Assembly (NCBI GenBank): GCA_030539115.1
Contig: JAUNSR010000016.1
Span: 1-64,000 of the forward strand
Direction of reading: 5' to 3'
Length of the DNA stretch: 64,000 nt
From: Bacteroidales bacterium
GTDB lineage: Bacteria; Bacteroidota; Bacteroidia; Bacteroidales; JAUNSR01
Under the pieces are notes generated by a model. It searched no databases and had not been told where the DNA came from. It saw only the letters and a program-made list of their open reading frames with translations. Each line of letters starts with the position of its first letter. Positions within the stretch are counted from its first letter, which is position 1. Positions 9,008-18,628 of the stretch are shown here, in pieces. Made by a program: the position numbers and the translations under genes.

Positions 9008-11251
9008 TTATTTTAAATCAAAGCTGACTTTAGATTTTATATCAGCTGAAGATGCACCGATTAGTATTTCAAACTTGCCGGGCTCTGCAATCCAATCATG
9101 CTTTTTGTCATCAAAGAATGAAAGCTCATTTTTAGTTATTTCAAAAACGACCTCTTTGGTTTCATCAGGATTAAGATAAACTTTTTTGAAACCCTTTAAT
9201 TCCTTAACAGGACGAGGCAAAGATGACTTCAAATCACTGATATAAAGCTGCACAACCTCTGCACCTTTAACAGAACCGGAGTTTGTGACAGGAATAGTGA
9301 TTTTTATTGTCTCATCTTGAGTGATAGATTTCTTGTCTGCAGAAGCTTTGCCATATTTAAATGTAGTATAACTCAACCCATATCCAAATGGGAAAAGAGG
9401 AGATGTTTTTTCTTTGTCAGCCCAACGATAACCGACAAAAAGTCCTTCATTATACTTTTCATCTATTATATTACTTCCGTCATTTCTTTCAATACCGAGA
9501 TATTCTCCAAGTTTATGAGCGCCGACTTCTTCTAATGATGCAGGGAAAGTAAAAGGAAGTTTTCCGGAAGGATTGACATCACCAAATAAAACAGATGCAA
9601 TAGCATTACCGGCTTCTGAGCCTAAATACCAAGCCTGAAGAATGGCTTTCGTATCTTTAATCCAAGGCATAGTAACAGCATTTCCGGAGATGTTTACAAC
9701 AACTAAGTTTTTGTTTGCTTTTGCCAAGGCATTGATAACCTCGTTTTGAGTGTATGGAAGCTCGATTCCTTTTCTGTCAGAGTCTTCACAATCCTGATTG
9801 TTGCTTTTATTTAAGCCACCAATAAAAATCACATAGTCTGCATCTTTTGCCGCATTGACAGCTTCAGAGATTAATTCCTCAGAAGAGCGGTCATCCTTAA
9901 GGTTTTGACCTGATTTGACACCATTGTATTCGCCTGTTGGGTCACCAACGTAGCCTCTTGCAAATACAATTTCGGCATTATTGCCTGCTCTTTTAACTAT
10001 GCCGTCAAGAGGTGAGATTTCATATTTGACTTTTAATGAGGAGCTGCCTCCTCCGACTGTCATCATTTTGATTGCGTTTTCTCCAATTACGGCTATTTTT
10101 TTGTTTGTAGACAAATCAATAGGAAGAGTGTTGTCTTTGTTTTGAAGAAGAACTATACCCTCTTCTCCAATTTGCTTTGCTGCATTAAAATGAGCCTGTG
10201 AACATAAAGATCCATAGGGACGCTTGGAGTTCATAGTGGTTCTAAATGAAAGTCTTAGAATTCGCTTAACTTTTTCGTCCAATTCTTTTGTGCCAGCCTC
10301 TCCTTTTTTAATCATTTGAAGATAAGGGTAAGCAAGGTAATAGTTGTCGTAGGCACTCTTGGTGCCTTTGGATAAACCATTTGTCCAACTGCCAAATTCC
10401 ATGTCAAGACCATTTGTTATAGCCTCTTTTGTGTCGTGAACACCGCCCCAGTCAGAAACGACAACGCCGTCAAACCCCCATTCACTTTTAAGAATATTGT
10501 TTAAAATATATTCGTTGTGACAAAGGTGCTGATTTTTGTATAGATTGTAGGCGCCCATTATGCTCCAAGCACCACCTTCTATTACGGCAGCCTTGAAAGC
10601 GGGAAGATAGATTTCATAAAGAGTGCGGTCGTCAATAATAACATTTGTATTATGGCGTTTAACCTCTTGATTGTTTAATGCAAAATGTTTAACACAGGCA
10701 GCCACTCCGTTGCTTTGCACGCCCTTTACATAAGGCACCACCATTTTGCTCGATAAGTATGGGTCTTCTCCCATATATTCAAAGTTTCTTCCATTTAAGG
10801 GTGTTCTATAAATATTTACTCCCGGTCCAAGAAGAATATCCTTTTTGCGATAGCGAGCCTCTTCACCGATACTTTTGCCATAGAGGTAAGAAATTTCAGG
10901 ATTCCATGTTGCAGCAAGACAAGTTAGTGCAGGAAAAGCCACACAAGAGTCATTGGTCCAGCCCGCTTGGTCCCATTCATCCCAAAGAACTTCAGGTCTT
11001 ATTCCATGAGGACCATCAGTTGTCCAAAACTCAGGAATACCAAGACGGGGAACTCCAGGAGAGCTGAATTTAGATTGGGCATGTGTCATTGCAATCTTTT
11101 CAGAAAGTGTCATTCGTGAGAGAGCATTCTCAATTCTTAGTTCAATGTCTTTTGTTTCATCCAAATAGATTGGAAGATTATCCTTTTGAGCCTGCATTTG
11201 AGTTGATAATGCAAGAATTAAAATAGATAAAAATGTTTTCTGTACGGTCAT
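9008..11251 (-). CDS. Glycoside hydrolase family 3 beta-glycosidase, exported
   Basis: A 747-residue exo-acting beta-glycosidase of the periplasm. A Sec signal peptide (cleavage after MQA, residue ~21) precedes the GH3 N-terminal TIM barrel (TDGPHGIR, NIYRTPLNGRNFEYMGEDPYL, KHFALNNQE) with nucleophile D267 in VVVSDWGG. The GH3 C-terminal alpha/beta domain follows (GEEGIVLLQN, AVIGENA), then a fibronectin III-like domain (AEVVQLYISD, PVKELKGFKKVYL). Length and order fit beta-glucosidases or xylosidases of Bacteroidota; the substrate cannot be read. It lies 91 nt downstream of the GxGYxYP gene on the same strand with no terminator between, so the two probably form an operon. Confidence 0.95.
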   Translation of the reverse strand: MTVQKTFLSILILALSTQMQAQKDNLPIYLDETKDIELRIENALSRMTLSEKIAMTHAQSKFSSPGVPRLGIPEFWTTDGPHGIRPEVLWDEWDQAGWTNDSCVAFPALTCLAATWNPEISYLYGKSIGEEARYRKKDILLGPGVNIYRTPLNGRNFEYMGEDPYLSSKMVVPYVKGVQSNGVAACVKHFALNNQEVKRHNTNVIIDDRTLYEIYLPAFKAAVIEGGAWSIMGAYNLYKNQHLCHNEYILNNILKSEWGFDGVVVSDWGGVHDTKEAITNGLDMEFGSWTNGLSKGTKSAYDNYYLAYPYLQMIKKGEAGTKELDEKVKRILRLSFRTTMNSKRPYGSLCSQAHFNAAKQIGEEGIVLLQNKDNTLPIDLSTNKKIAVIGENAIKMMTVGGGSSSLKVKYEISPLDGIVKRAGNNAEIVFARGYVGDPTGEYNGVKSGQNLKDDRSSEELISEAVNAAKDADYVIFIGGLNKSNNQDCEDSDRKGIELPYTQNEVINALAKANKNLVVVNISGNAVTMPWIKDTKAILQAWYLGSEAGNAIASVLFGDVNPSGKLPFTFPASLEEVGAHKLGEYLGIERNDGSNIIDEKYNEGLFVGYRWADKEKTSPLFPFGYGLSYTTFKYGKASADKKSITQDETIKITIPVTNSGSVKGAEVVQLYISDLKSSLPRPVKELKGFKKVYLNPDETKEVVFEITKNELSFFDDKKHDWIAEPGKFEILIGASSADIKSKVSFDLK

Positions 11252-11342
11252 AATTTTAAAAGGTTTTATTTTTAGTAACTTATTTACTTTGTTGCAATTT
11301 ATTTGTTTGAGAATTATTCTTTCCTCTTTTATTATATGTGAA

Positions 11343-13244
11343 TTATTCTATAAGACCGTTGGCGGCATCATTATTCTCTTGAAGATAGATTTTATATAAT
11401 GAGAAAAATGTTGGTGCATCCAAAAGTATGATATTAGGATCTTTTGTTTTTAAGCATTCCACAACCTCTTTATACCAAGTAGGAGTTTTTAATATATTTC
11501 TAAACCAATGAAATGGTATGTTTCTTGATGATATCCTTTCTATAATAAGGTCGGCTGCTTTGCATGGATCACTGTCTGTTATGTCATAATCGGAACGCAT
11601 AACAGGCATATCTTTATATAATAGAGTAAGAGGCGATTTTTGAGGAATAATACCGTTTTTGCTGAAACTCCTGTAACATTCCAACCCCTCATTATCCAAT
11701 CCGGGAGCATTGCCATCGATAATAAACCCGGTAATAGAGAGATCCCAACGGTCGTAATATTTTTTGCAATGATTTTTCCACACATCAAGACCCGAGGGAA
11801 GTCCGGAAATAGGGCGGGGATTTTGAAGCATGCCGGGATTTAAATAGCCCGCACCATTGTCTGCCGCAACAAAATAGTCATTCTCTGTTGCTGTTTCCCT
11901 ATAATTGTCCATAACCATCGGCATTCTTTCCTCAAGAACCGGGCTTATTGCCCACATCATTGGTATAAGGCCTCTATTTGTATCATCCCAAATTGAATGT
12001 GTTGTATGAGCTATCCAAGATGAAGAATCATAGTCGCCGACATAAAAAATAATAAGTTTTTTATTTCCAATATTTAGTTTTCCATCTTTTGTCAGATAAC
12101 CCTTTTGTTTTAGCTGTTCTTCAGTTATCCATTTTTGAGGATATTTTTCCTTTAAAGGAAAATGCATCCAAAAAGAGGAATTGGCAAGAGCACCAAGACC
12201 AATTGCATCGGCATCTTTAAAAGCATTGTAAGCTCCTATGATTTTTGAGAATTCCCATTCTGTTGCCACCGGCTCATGATTGCCACCAATATTATTCCAA
12301 TCGGTATATTTAAATGCCCAAGCAGGAAAACCGCCTATATAACACATTTCTTTACCTTTATTATTGTTGTATGCACTAAGAAGAAGGGTTGTAAGAGTTC
12401 TGAAATCTTCTCCTTTTATTTGTCCGGGATCATCAGTGGCTTTTTCATCCTCCCAAGGTGAAAGATCAAAGAAGAATGCTTTTTTGCTCACAAAAAAATC
12501 GTGATTGGTGAGTGTGTGATGATTTTTGGTAGAGGCATTTGGGTTGTCCATCCATTTTTGGTCAATGTAATAGGCGGCATACTTGGTATTGCACTTTCCT
12601 TTTTTAAGATACATTTCATTAAACCATAAATATGCATCGTTTTTGGCAGAACCGGTAGACTTTTTATTTATATCGGGGATTATTTCAGAGCCGAATTTGG
12701 AGGACCCGTCATTGTTGAGAAGCGAAACCTTGACTTTAAGCTTAATGTTTGAATTTGTAAGCTTATTATATAATGAATTAGGGGCAGCATCATAACGAAC
12801 GGCAATCAAATTTTCAATGCCGGCAATAGATGATGCCAGATTGCTTGTGGCTGCAACGTTTGGGTCGTACACTACAAGCCCGTTGATGTCATTGATGAAA
12901 TAATAGATTACATCCTCTATGCTTTTAAGCTCTAAGGTGTCTTTGTTGTAAAGCCATTTGCCGGGTTTCCTATACTTATTCCACCAATATTCGTCAATGC
13001 AAATATTATTCTCATTTACATATTTAATATACAGGCGCGGTTTTACTCTATTGACAATGCCTTGAAGTGTTGAAACGGCATGAAGCTCATCCCATACCTG
13101 TTTGACTTGATTTTGATCGGAATAATCTTTTTCAAGAAGGTATCTCATGTCGAAAATAACTATTGGCTTTTCCTTTATAGTTTTTGCAAACATGAATGCA
13201 GGAGAAAAAAATATTATTAATGTTAGGAGCAAATGTGATTTCAT
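11343..13244 (-). CDS. GxGYxYP-family putative glycoside hydrolase, exported
   Basis: A 633-residue protein with a signal peptide (MKSHLLLTLIIFFSPAFMFA). The N-terminal half has TLQGIVNRVKPRLYI, typical of the GxGYxY N-terminal domain; the C-terminal half has the name motif as GAGYLNP at residues 464-470 (tyrosine-to-asparagine change at the sixth position) preceded by AAD. The family is assigned as putative glycosidase and its reaction is unknown. Its promoter (13280-13287) sits 36-43 nt upstream, and the GH3 gene follows in the same orientation, suggesting both act on the same glycan in the periplasm. Family call confident; substrate unknown. Confidence 0.88.
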   Translation of the reverse strand: MKSHLLLTLIIFFSPAFMFAKTIKEKPIVIFDMRYLLEKDYSDQNQVKQVWDELHAVSTLQGIVNRVKPRLYIKYVNENNICIDEYWWNKYRKPGKWLYNKDTLELKSIEDVIYYFINDINGLVVYDPNVAATSNLASSIAGIENLIAVRYDAAPNSLYNKLTNSNIKLKVKVSLLNNDGSSKFGSEIIPDINKKSTGSAKNDAYLWFNEMYLKKGKCNTKYAAYYIDQKWMDNPNASTKNHHTLTNHDFFVSKKAFFFDLSPWEDEKATDDPGQIKGEDFRTLTTLLLSAYNNNKGKEMCYIGGFPAWAFKYTDWNNIGGNHEPVATEWEFSKIIGAYNAFKDADAIGLGALANSSFWMHFPLKEKYPQKWITEEQLKQKGYLTKDGKLNIGNKKLIIFYVGDYDSSSWIAHTTHSIWDDTNRGLIPMMWAISPVLEERMPMVMDNYRETATENDYFVAADNGAGYLNPGMLQNPRPISGLPSGLDVWKNHCKKYYDRWDLSITGFIIDGNAPGLDNEGLECYRSFSKNGIIPQKSPLTLLYKDMPVMRSDYDITDSDPCKAADLIIERISSRNIPFHWFRNILKTPTWYKEVVECLKTKDPNIILLDAPTFFSLYKIYLQENNDAANGLIE

Positions 13245-13279
13245 TGGGTATTGTTGGTAAATGATTAACTATTAGATGC

Positions 13280-13287
13280 CAAATGTA
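13280..13287 (-). promoter_or_regulatory. -7 box of the GxGYxYP-GH3 operon
   Basis: On the minus strand TACATTTG matches TAnnTTTG. The implied start of transcription (~13273) leaves a leader of about 29 nt. Confidence 0.55.
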
Positions 13288-13371
13288 ATTATTTCTATTT
13301 TTTTATTCTATGAACTTTAGAAAATAGATACTTGTTATTTAAAAAAGAAAGGAACTTAAATACTTTTATTT

Positions 13372-14106
13372 ATGAGAATGATGAGAAACTTTGTGTTGTT
13401 GATGCTTTGTCTTAGCTTAATTGTACCACCAGGCTGTCAGTCGTTTCAAAATATGAATAAAACCGGACAAAATGCAGTAGTTGGTGGCGCTGCCGGTGGG
13501 GCAGTCGGCGCAGGTATAGGAGCTTTGCTCGGAGGTGGTAAAGGAACTTGGATTGGTGCTTTGATAGGTTCGGCAATTGGTGCGGGAGCCGGAGCGGCAA
13601 TAGGAAATCAGATGGATCGTCAAAAGAATGAACTCGAAAGGGAACTTGCTCAGGTAAAAGAGCTTGCCTCTCAAAAAGATACTACTGTGATTATTAAGAC
13701 AATTAAAGATAGCAATGACCTAAAGGCTATTAAAATTGTTTTAGGTGATGCCATACTTTTTAATACCGGTTCTTCAACTTTATCTCCTTTGGCTGAATCC
13801 GCTCTTTCCAGAATAGCATATAATTTATCTAAAAACCCAAATACAATAATGACTATTGTAGGTTATACAGATAATACAGGAAGTTATGAAACTAATATGC
13901 GGCTTTCTCAACAAAGAGCTGATGCTGTGAGAAATTATCTTATCTCTCAGGGAATTTCTTCGTCAAGGCTTCAGGCTATTGGTAAGGGATGGAACGATCC
14001 TATTGCATCTAATGCAACCCCGGCAGGAAGAGCCCAAAACAGACGTGTGGAAATGTATATTACCGCCGGAGAACAAATGATTAAGGATGCTCAGCAAGCA
14101 TATTGA
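13372..14106 (+). CDS. OmpA-family lipoprotein with glycine-zipper segment (YiaD-like)
   Basis: A 244-residue outer-membrane protein expected to tether the envelope to peptidoglycan. A lipoprotein-like signal ends at C22 (VPPGC, an imperfect lipobox). Residues ~35-80 form a glycine zipper (GGAAGGAVGAGIGALLGGGKG and similar GxxxG runs), followed by a short coiled coil (QKNELERELAQVKELASQK). The OmpA C-terminal domain occupies about 115-235, with the peptidoglycan-binding signature GYTDNTGS, LSQQRADAVRNYL and NRRVEMYI. Three in-frame ATGs lie within the first four codons; the first is given. Convergent with the MBL gene downstream. Secure family call. Confidence 0.93.
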   Translation: MRMMRNFVLLMLCLSLIVPPGCQSFQNMNKTGQNAVVGGAAGGAVGAGIGALLGGGKGTWIGALIGSAIGAGAGAAIGNQMDRQKNELERELAQVKELASQKDTTVIIKTIKDSNDLKAIKIVLGDAILFNTGSSTLSPLAESALSRIAYNLSKNPNTIMTIVGYTDNTGSYETNMRLSQQRADAVRNYLISQGISSSRLQAIGKGWNDPIASNATPAGRAQNRRVEMYITAGEQMIKDAQQAY

Positions 14107-14332
14107 AAAGAAAAAAGTTGAGAGTCCTTGTCGTTTTAGGCTTTTCTTACAATTGAATGTAGAGTCGCTTTTTTACAATTGGAGAGAAAATAGAATGAAT
14201 TGTCAAATTGTAAAAATGTAACTGCATAAAAGCTTTGATTGTCCTGCTGTTATTTATTTAAAATGTAAGATTGTATATAAAGGTTTGAATTGATTTGGTT
14301 TTTAATGATTTGATTGATTTGGTTTAGTTGAT
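14107..14332. repeat. Short AT-rich spacer with simple GATTTG-type repeats
   Basis: Between two convergent genes. It contains a long-loop hairpin (TTTTACAATT at 14172-14181 with AATTGTAAAA at 14207-14216) and, at 14289-14335, several copies of TGATTTGGTTT-like units. No gene is seen. Confidence 0.4.
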
Positions 14333-15352
14333 TTAGTCTATAGAAAATGTTTTTCCGGAGAATAGATTTTCAATATTGATTGTCGATTTACAATTGTTTA
14401 AAATCTGAAAAGCATTTTCTCCGGTGCAATGTCCGGTAAATAGACTTAAATCAGGGTATAGAGAGTTTAGGGTTTTACTTAAATTCTCTATATTTTTTTT
14501 TGTTTCCAAACTATCATCGTCAATCAGGTGAAGCCCTCCAATAAAAGCTTTTATTTTTTTTATTCCGGTAAAGTCAATGCACGAATTTATAATATTGATT
14601 ATTCCATTGTGCGAACAAGGAGAAACAATTATTAAAGAATCATTGTCAATAATTGCTATAGTTATTTCGTGATTGAAAGAATCTAACGAGAGTTCTGAGT
14701 CATTTACTGAAAATCCATTGTCGTAATTTGTTTTTTTGTTGTTTAAACAGGAATTTGAATAAAGATATTTGTTGGCATGTGGCTTGGAATAGGAATTAAA
14801 CTTGTTGAAAATTAAAGCTACGTCGTTGGATATAAAACAATTGGCATCGATCTGCTTAATTCTGTCTGCATTGTCGTTTATAATGTCATGACTATTTCCA
14901 ATGTTCTTTAGAATATTGTTGTGTCTTGTTGAGAAATAGTTGTGCGAGGCAATCTCTTTTGAGAGATATACAGGAAGTCCTTTAAAGTTTTCTAAAAAAT
15001 CGCTTAATCCGCCAATATGGTCTGAATGTCCGTGGGAGACAACAGCAAAATCAATGGTTGAAAGATCGATGTTCATTTTAAGAGCATTAAAACGGTATTT
15101 ATTACTTGCTCCCATATCAATAATAAAATGTTCTTTATCATCCTTATTTATAAAGATTGAAAGTCCATGCTCTTTTAAAAGTTCATTTTTGGAAATTTTC
15201 AATTCATCATTAGGCTCATAAACAATGGAGTTGTCACTTAAAAGCACGCAGTTAGAATTATTAACCACTCCTTTTGTATCATTGTCCAAGTAATCGGCTT
15301 TTAATTGCCCGCTATTGGAATTGTTGTCTATGAGTATTGAAATTTGTACCAT
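14333..15352 (-). CDS. MBL-fold metal-dependent hydrolase (COG1237 type)
   Basis: A soluble metallo-beta-lactamase-fold enzyme with the binuclear metal motif HGHSDH at residues 107-112 (H107, H109, D111, H112), later CSHNG and GGLHL that supply the remaining metal ligands. These match the COG1237 subgroup, whose archaeal relatives act in methanopterin synthesis; the bacterial substrate is unknown. I chose the ATG at 15352-15350 (MVQISILIDNN) because the family starts there. A longer frame to 15433 would add 27 hydrophobic residues and run toward metA. The gene is divergent from metA with a 118-bp shared promoter region. Confidence 0.85.
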   Translation of the reverse strand: MVQISILIDNNSNSGQLKADYLDNDTKGVVNNSNCVLLSDNSIVYEPNDELKISKNELLKEHGLSIFINKDDKEHFIIDMGASNKYRFNALKMNIDLSTIDFAVVSHGHSDHIGGLSDFLENFKGLPVYLSKEIASHNYFSTRHNNILKNIGNSHDIINDNADRIKQIDANCFISNDVALIFNKFNSYSKPHANKYLYSNSCLNNKKTNYDNGFSVNDSELSLDSFNHEITIAIIDNDSLIIVSPCSHNGIINIINSCIDFTGIKKIKAFIGGLHLIDDDSLETKKNIENLSKTLNSLYPDLSLFTGHCTGENAFQILNNCKSTINIENLFSGKTFSID

Positions 15353-15470
15353 TATTAATGATTTCTTAAAGAAATAAAATCTAAAGATATTAATAAAGAC
15401 TTTAATTAATTCACAATTAAATAATACCAACATGGATTTCTTTTTTAAATTCGCAAAAAAAAATTACGTT

Positions 15471-16388
15471 ATGCCTTTAAACTTACCCGATAAATTGCCT
15501 GCAATTGAAGCATTGAAAAAAGAAAATATATTCATAATGGATTCTTTTCGTGCTTCTCAACAAGATATTCGTCCTTTGAAAATTGTTATTTTAAATCTTA
15601 TGCCCATTAAAATAACCACTGAGAATGATTTAGTAAGACTTCTTTCAAATACTCCTCTTCAGGTTGAAGTGGATTTTCTTATGATAAAGGTGCATGTCTC
15701 AAAGAACACTTCAATGGATCATATGGCGGCTTTTTATAAAACTTTTGACGAGATAGAGTCTCAAAAATATGATGGAATGATAATTACCGGTGCTCCTTTG
15801 GAACAAATGGATTATGAAGAGGTGAGCTATTGGAGTGAACTTCAGATAATCTTCAATTGGACAAGGACCCATGTCACTTCAACAATGTTTATTTGCTGGG
15901 CGGCTCAGGCATCTTTGTATCATTTTTATGGAATACCAAAGTATCCTTTGGAAGAAAAAATGTTTGGAATATTTAAACACACCATATATGATCATAAAAA
16001 TCCTCTTTTTAGAGGCTTTGACGATGAGTTCTTTGTTCCTCACAGCCGTCACAGCGAAATAAGAAGAAGCGATATAGAGAAAGTCAAAGACTTAACTATC
16101 CTTTCCGAGTCGGAAGAATCCGGAGTTTATATTGTTATGGCAAGAAACGGCAGGGAAATATTTGTTACCGGTCATTCTGAATATGCCCCCTTAACTTTGG
16201 ATGGTGAATACAAAAGAGACAAAGCAAAGAATCTTCCTATTCAAATTCCTTTGAACTATTATAAAAATGATGACCCTGAACAAGGAGTTATTGTCAGATG
16301 GCGGGGACATGCAAACCTTTTATTCTCTAATTGGCTTAACTATTTTGTATATCAGGAGACACCTTATGATATAAAGGATATTAAATAG
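15471..16388 (+). CDS. metA: Homoserine O-acyltransferase MetA, predicted acetyl-CoA type
   Basis: First committed step of methionine synthesis: acylation of homoserine in the cytosol. The start [15 protein letters not shown] is the canonical MetA N-terminus, so the ATG at 15471 is preferred over an upstream one. The catalytic triad is in place with standard numbering: C142 (FICWAAQ), H235 and E237 (GHSEY). Residue 111 is glutamate (GAPLEQ); published work on this family (Zubieta and colleagues) links E111 to acetyl-CoA use and G111 to succinyl-CoA, so acetylation is inferred despite the usual succinyltransferase name. Length (305) is typical. No SAM riboswitch is apparent upstream. Confidence 0.97.
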   Translation: MPLNLPDKLPAIEALKKENIFIMDSFRASQQDIRPLKIVILNLMPIKITTENDLVRLLSNTPLQVEVDFLMIKVHVSKNTSMDHMAAFYKTFDEIESQKYDGMIITGAPLEQMDYEEVSYWSELQIIFNWTRTHVTSTMFICWAAQASLYHFYGIPKYPLEEKMFGIFKHTIYDHKNPLFRGFDDEFFVPHSRHSEIRRSDIEKVKDLTILSESEESGVYIVMARNGREIFVTGHSEYAPLTLDGEYKRDKAKNLPIQIPLNYYKNDDPEQGVIVRWRGHANLLFSNWLNYFVYQETPYDIKDIK

Positions 16389-16674
16389 AGTTCATAAAAG
16401 GAAACTTGTTTTGTTTTATATGCTTATAGATATATTTTTGTAATACTTTTAAACAAAGATTTCTAACCCCCTGATTGAGTAAGTTTATATTTGTTTTGCA
16501 AACAGAATCGTAATTTAAGGCAAATCAGTAGATTGAAGTTTTAATTTGATTGTTTTATCTCTAAAATTTTCAAATCAACAATTAGGGTTTAATGAGAAAA
16601 CCATATCTCTATAATTTAATAAACTTTGGATTATAGATTTCTTGATTTATCGCATTAACTAAAAGCATGCAATC

Positions 16675-18495
16675 ATGACAAGAAAAATAGAGCTTTTAGC
16701 TCCTGCAAAAAATGCTGATATTGGAATCGACGCTATTAACCATGGCGCAGATGCAGTCTATATTGGTGCCGAACAATTCAGTGCCCGTTCCTCTGCCGGC
16801 AATTCAATTGATGAAATTGAAAGACTTGTAAAATATGCACATATTTACAATGCGAAAGTTTACGTTGCTTTCAATACTGTACTTACTGATGACCAGCTTT
16901 TGCCAGCTCAGGAGCTTATTCATCAGCTTTACAATATTGGCGTTGACGCCCTTATTGTTCAGGATATGGGCATTCTGAAACTTGATATTCCTCCGATTGA
17001 ACTTCATGCCAGTACTCAAACAGATGTAAGAAGTGTTGAAAAAGTAAAATTCTTTGAGAAAGCAGGCTTTTCCCAAGTTGTGTTGGCAAGAGAGCTTTCT
17101 TTAAATCAAATAAAGGAGATATCTTCACAAACAAACGTTGCCCTTGAAATTTTTGTTCATGGTGCTTTGTGTGTAAGCTATAGCGGGCAATGTTACATCT
17201 CCGAGGCTTTGAGCAAACGAAGTGCAAATAGAGGAGCCTGCGCTCAATATTGCCGTTTGCCCTATGACTTGACAGATGCAGACAACAATGTTTTGTTAAA
17301 ATCAAAGCATCTTCTTTCTATGAAAGATATGAATCAGTCTGACTATCTTGAACAACTTATTGATGCCGGTGCTTCCTCATTGAAAATCGAGGGAAGATTG
17401 AAAGATGCCTCTTATGTAAAAAATATTACTGCTTTTTATAGAAAAAAAATCGATGATGTCCTTAAAAGAAGAGACGATTTAAAGAGGGCATCCTCCGGGA
17501 AATGTACTTTCTTCTTTGAGCCAAACCCGAATAAAAGTTTTAATAGAGGTTTTACCAACTATTTTCTTAAAGAAAGAGGTGCGGATGAAGTTTTCTCTTT
17601 TGATACTCCCAAGTCTATTGGTGAGTATATTGGAACAGTAAAGGAAATTAAAAAAGGTTACTTTACTGTTGCCGGTTTAGTTGCCCTTCACAATGGTGAC
17701 GGCCTTTGCTTTAAAAATGAAAATGGGGAATTTGAAGGTTTTAGAGCAAATAAAGTTGAAGAAAATAAAATGTTTCCTGCTGAATGGCCTCTAATAAAGC
17801 CAAAAATGAAGCTTTATAGAAATTTTGATCATGAATTTGAAAAAGAACTCTTAAAGAAAACATCAGAAAGAAATATTTCTCTTTCAATGACTCTTGTCAA
17901 TATCGATAACGGATTAAAGCTTGACGCTCTTGACGAGGATGGTAATAAAGAAACTGTTATTAAAGAGATAGATCTTCAGGAGGCAAAAAATCCTCAAAAG
18001 GAGAATATTCAAAAACAACTTTCAAAACTTGGAAATACTATTTTTGAATCAAACGATATTGATGTCAAAATGGATAAAGACTATTTTGTCCCATCATCTT
18101 TATTGGCTGAGATGAGAAGAGAGCTTGTTGAAAAACTGCAAAATAAAAGAATAAATCTTTATAAAAGAAGAGAGGCTGCTCCAAAATCAAATGATAATCC
18201 ATTTGTTTCAGAGACGCTTACATATCTTGGCAACGTCACCAACAGTAAGGCTGAAAGCTTTTATTTGGAACATGGTGTAAAGACAATTAATCCGGGCTTT
18301 GAATTGAAAGCAATTGATAATGTACCATTAATGTTTACAAAACATTGCATTAAGTATGCTTTAGGCTGGTGCAAAAAATATCAAAATTCATCCTCCACTC
18401 CCAAAGAACCGCTTCATCTTGTATATAAAGAGAATATTTTAGAGCTTCGTTTTGATTGCAAAAACTGTCAAATGCAAGTGCTAAGAAAAAGTTAA
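16675..18495 (+). CDS. U32 family peptidase, RlhA-like (23S rRNA hydroxylation)
   Basis: A 606-residue cytosolic protein. The N-terminal half is a U32 TIM-barrel domain (ELLAPAKNADIGIDAINHGADAVYIGA, LHASTQTDV) with the cysteine-rich family signature around residues 165-192 (HGALCVSYSGQCYIS, NRGACAQYCRLPY), then SLKIEGRLKD. The C-terminal part fits the DUF3656 extension found in RlhA, which in E. coli is needed for hydroxylation of C2501 of 23S rRNA. Cysteines near the C-terminus (CKNCQMQ) may add to an iron-sulphur site. The family annotation as peptidase is historical. Single gene, 286 nt after metA. The exact substrate here is inferred only. Confidence 0.9.
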   Translation: MTRKIELLAPAKNADIGIDAINHGADAVYIGAEQFSARSSAGNSIDEIERLVKYAHIYNAKVYVAFNTVLTDDQLLPAQELIHQLYNIGVDALIVQDMGILKLDIPPIELHASTQTDVRSVEKVKFFEKAGFSQVVLARELSLNQIKEISSQTNVALEIFVHGALCVSYSGQCYISEALSKRSANRGACAQYCRLPYDLTDADNNVLLKSKHLLSMKDMNQSDYLEQLIDAGASSLKIEGRLKDASYVKNITAFYRKKIDDVLKRRDDLKRASSGKCTFFFEPNPNKSFNRGFTNYFLKERGADEVFSFDTPKSIGEYIGTVKEIKKGYFTVAGLVALHNGDGLCFKNENGEFEGFRANKVEENKMFPAEWPLIKPKMKLYRNFDHEFEKELLKKTSERNISLSMTLVNIDNGLKLDALDEDGNKETVIKEIDLQEAKNPQKENIQKQLSKLGNTIFESNDIDVKMDKDYFVPSSLLAEMRRELVEKLQNKRINLYKRREAAPKSNDNPFVSETLTYLGNVTNSKAESFYLEHGVKTINPGFELKAIDNVPLMFTKHCIKYALGWCKKYQNSSSTPKEPLHLVYKENILELRFDCKNCQMQVLRKS

Positions 18496-18593
18496 TCATT
18501 AATGGCAAACAAATAAGATAAAAAATAGTTGAAAAAAGAATCATTTTTCTTGAAAGAAAAGAATATACTATTCATTTAGAAAACAATATTTTG

Positions 18594-18601
18594 TATTTTT
18601 G
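18594..18601 (+). promoter_or_regulatory. -7 box of the purH-mre operon
   Basis: TATTTTTG matches TAnnTTTG; the predicted start near 18607 leaves a 22-nt leader before purH, which supports the ATG at 18629. Confidence 0.6.
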
Positions 18602-18628
18602 CCTATCCAAAAAATAAATTCTGTTAAT

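Noticed and set aside
15353..15470. SAM riboswitch before metA
   Set aside because: Only 118 bp divergent spacer, no conserved SAM-aptamer features found.
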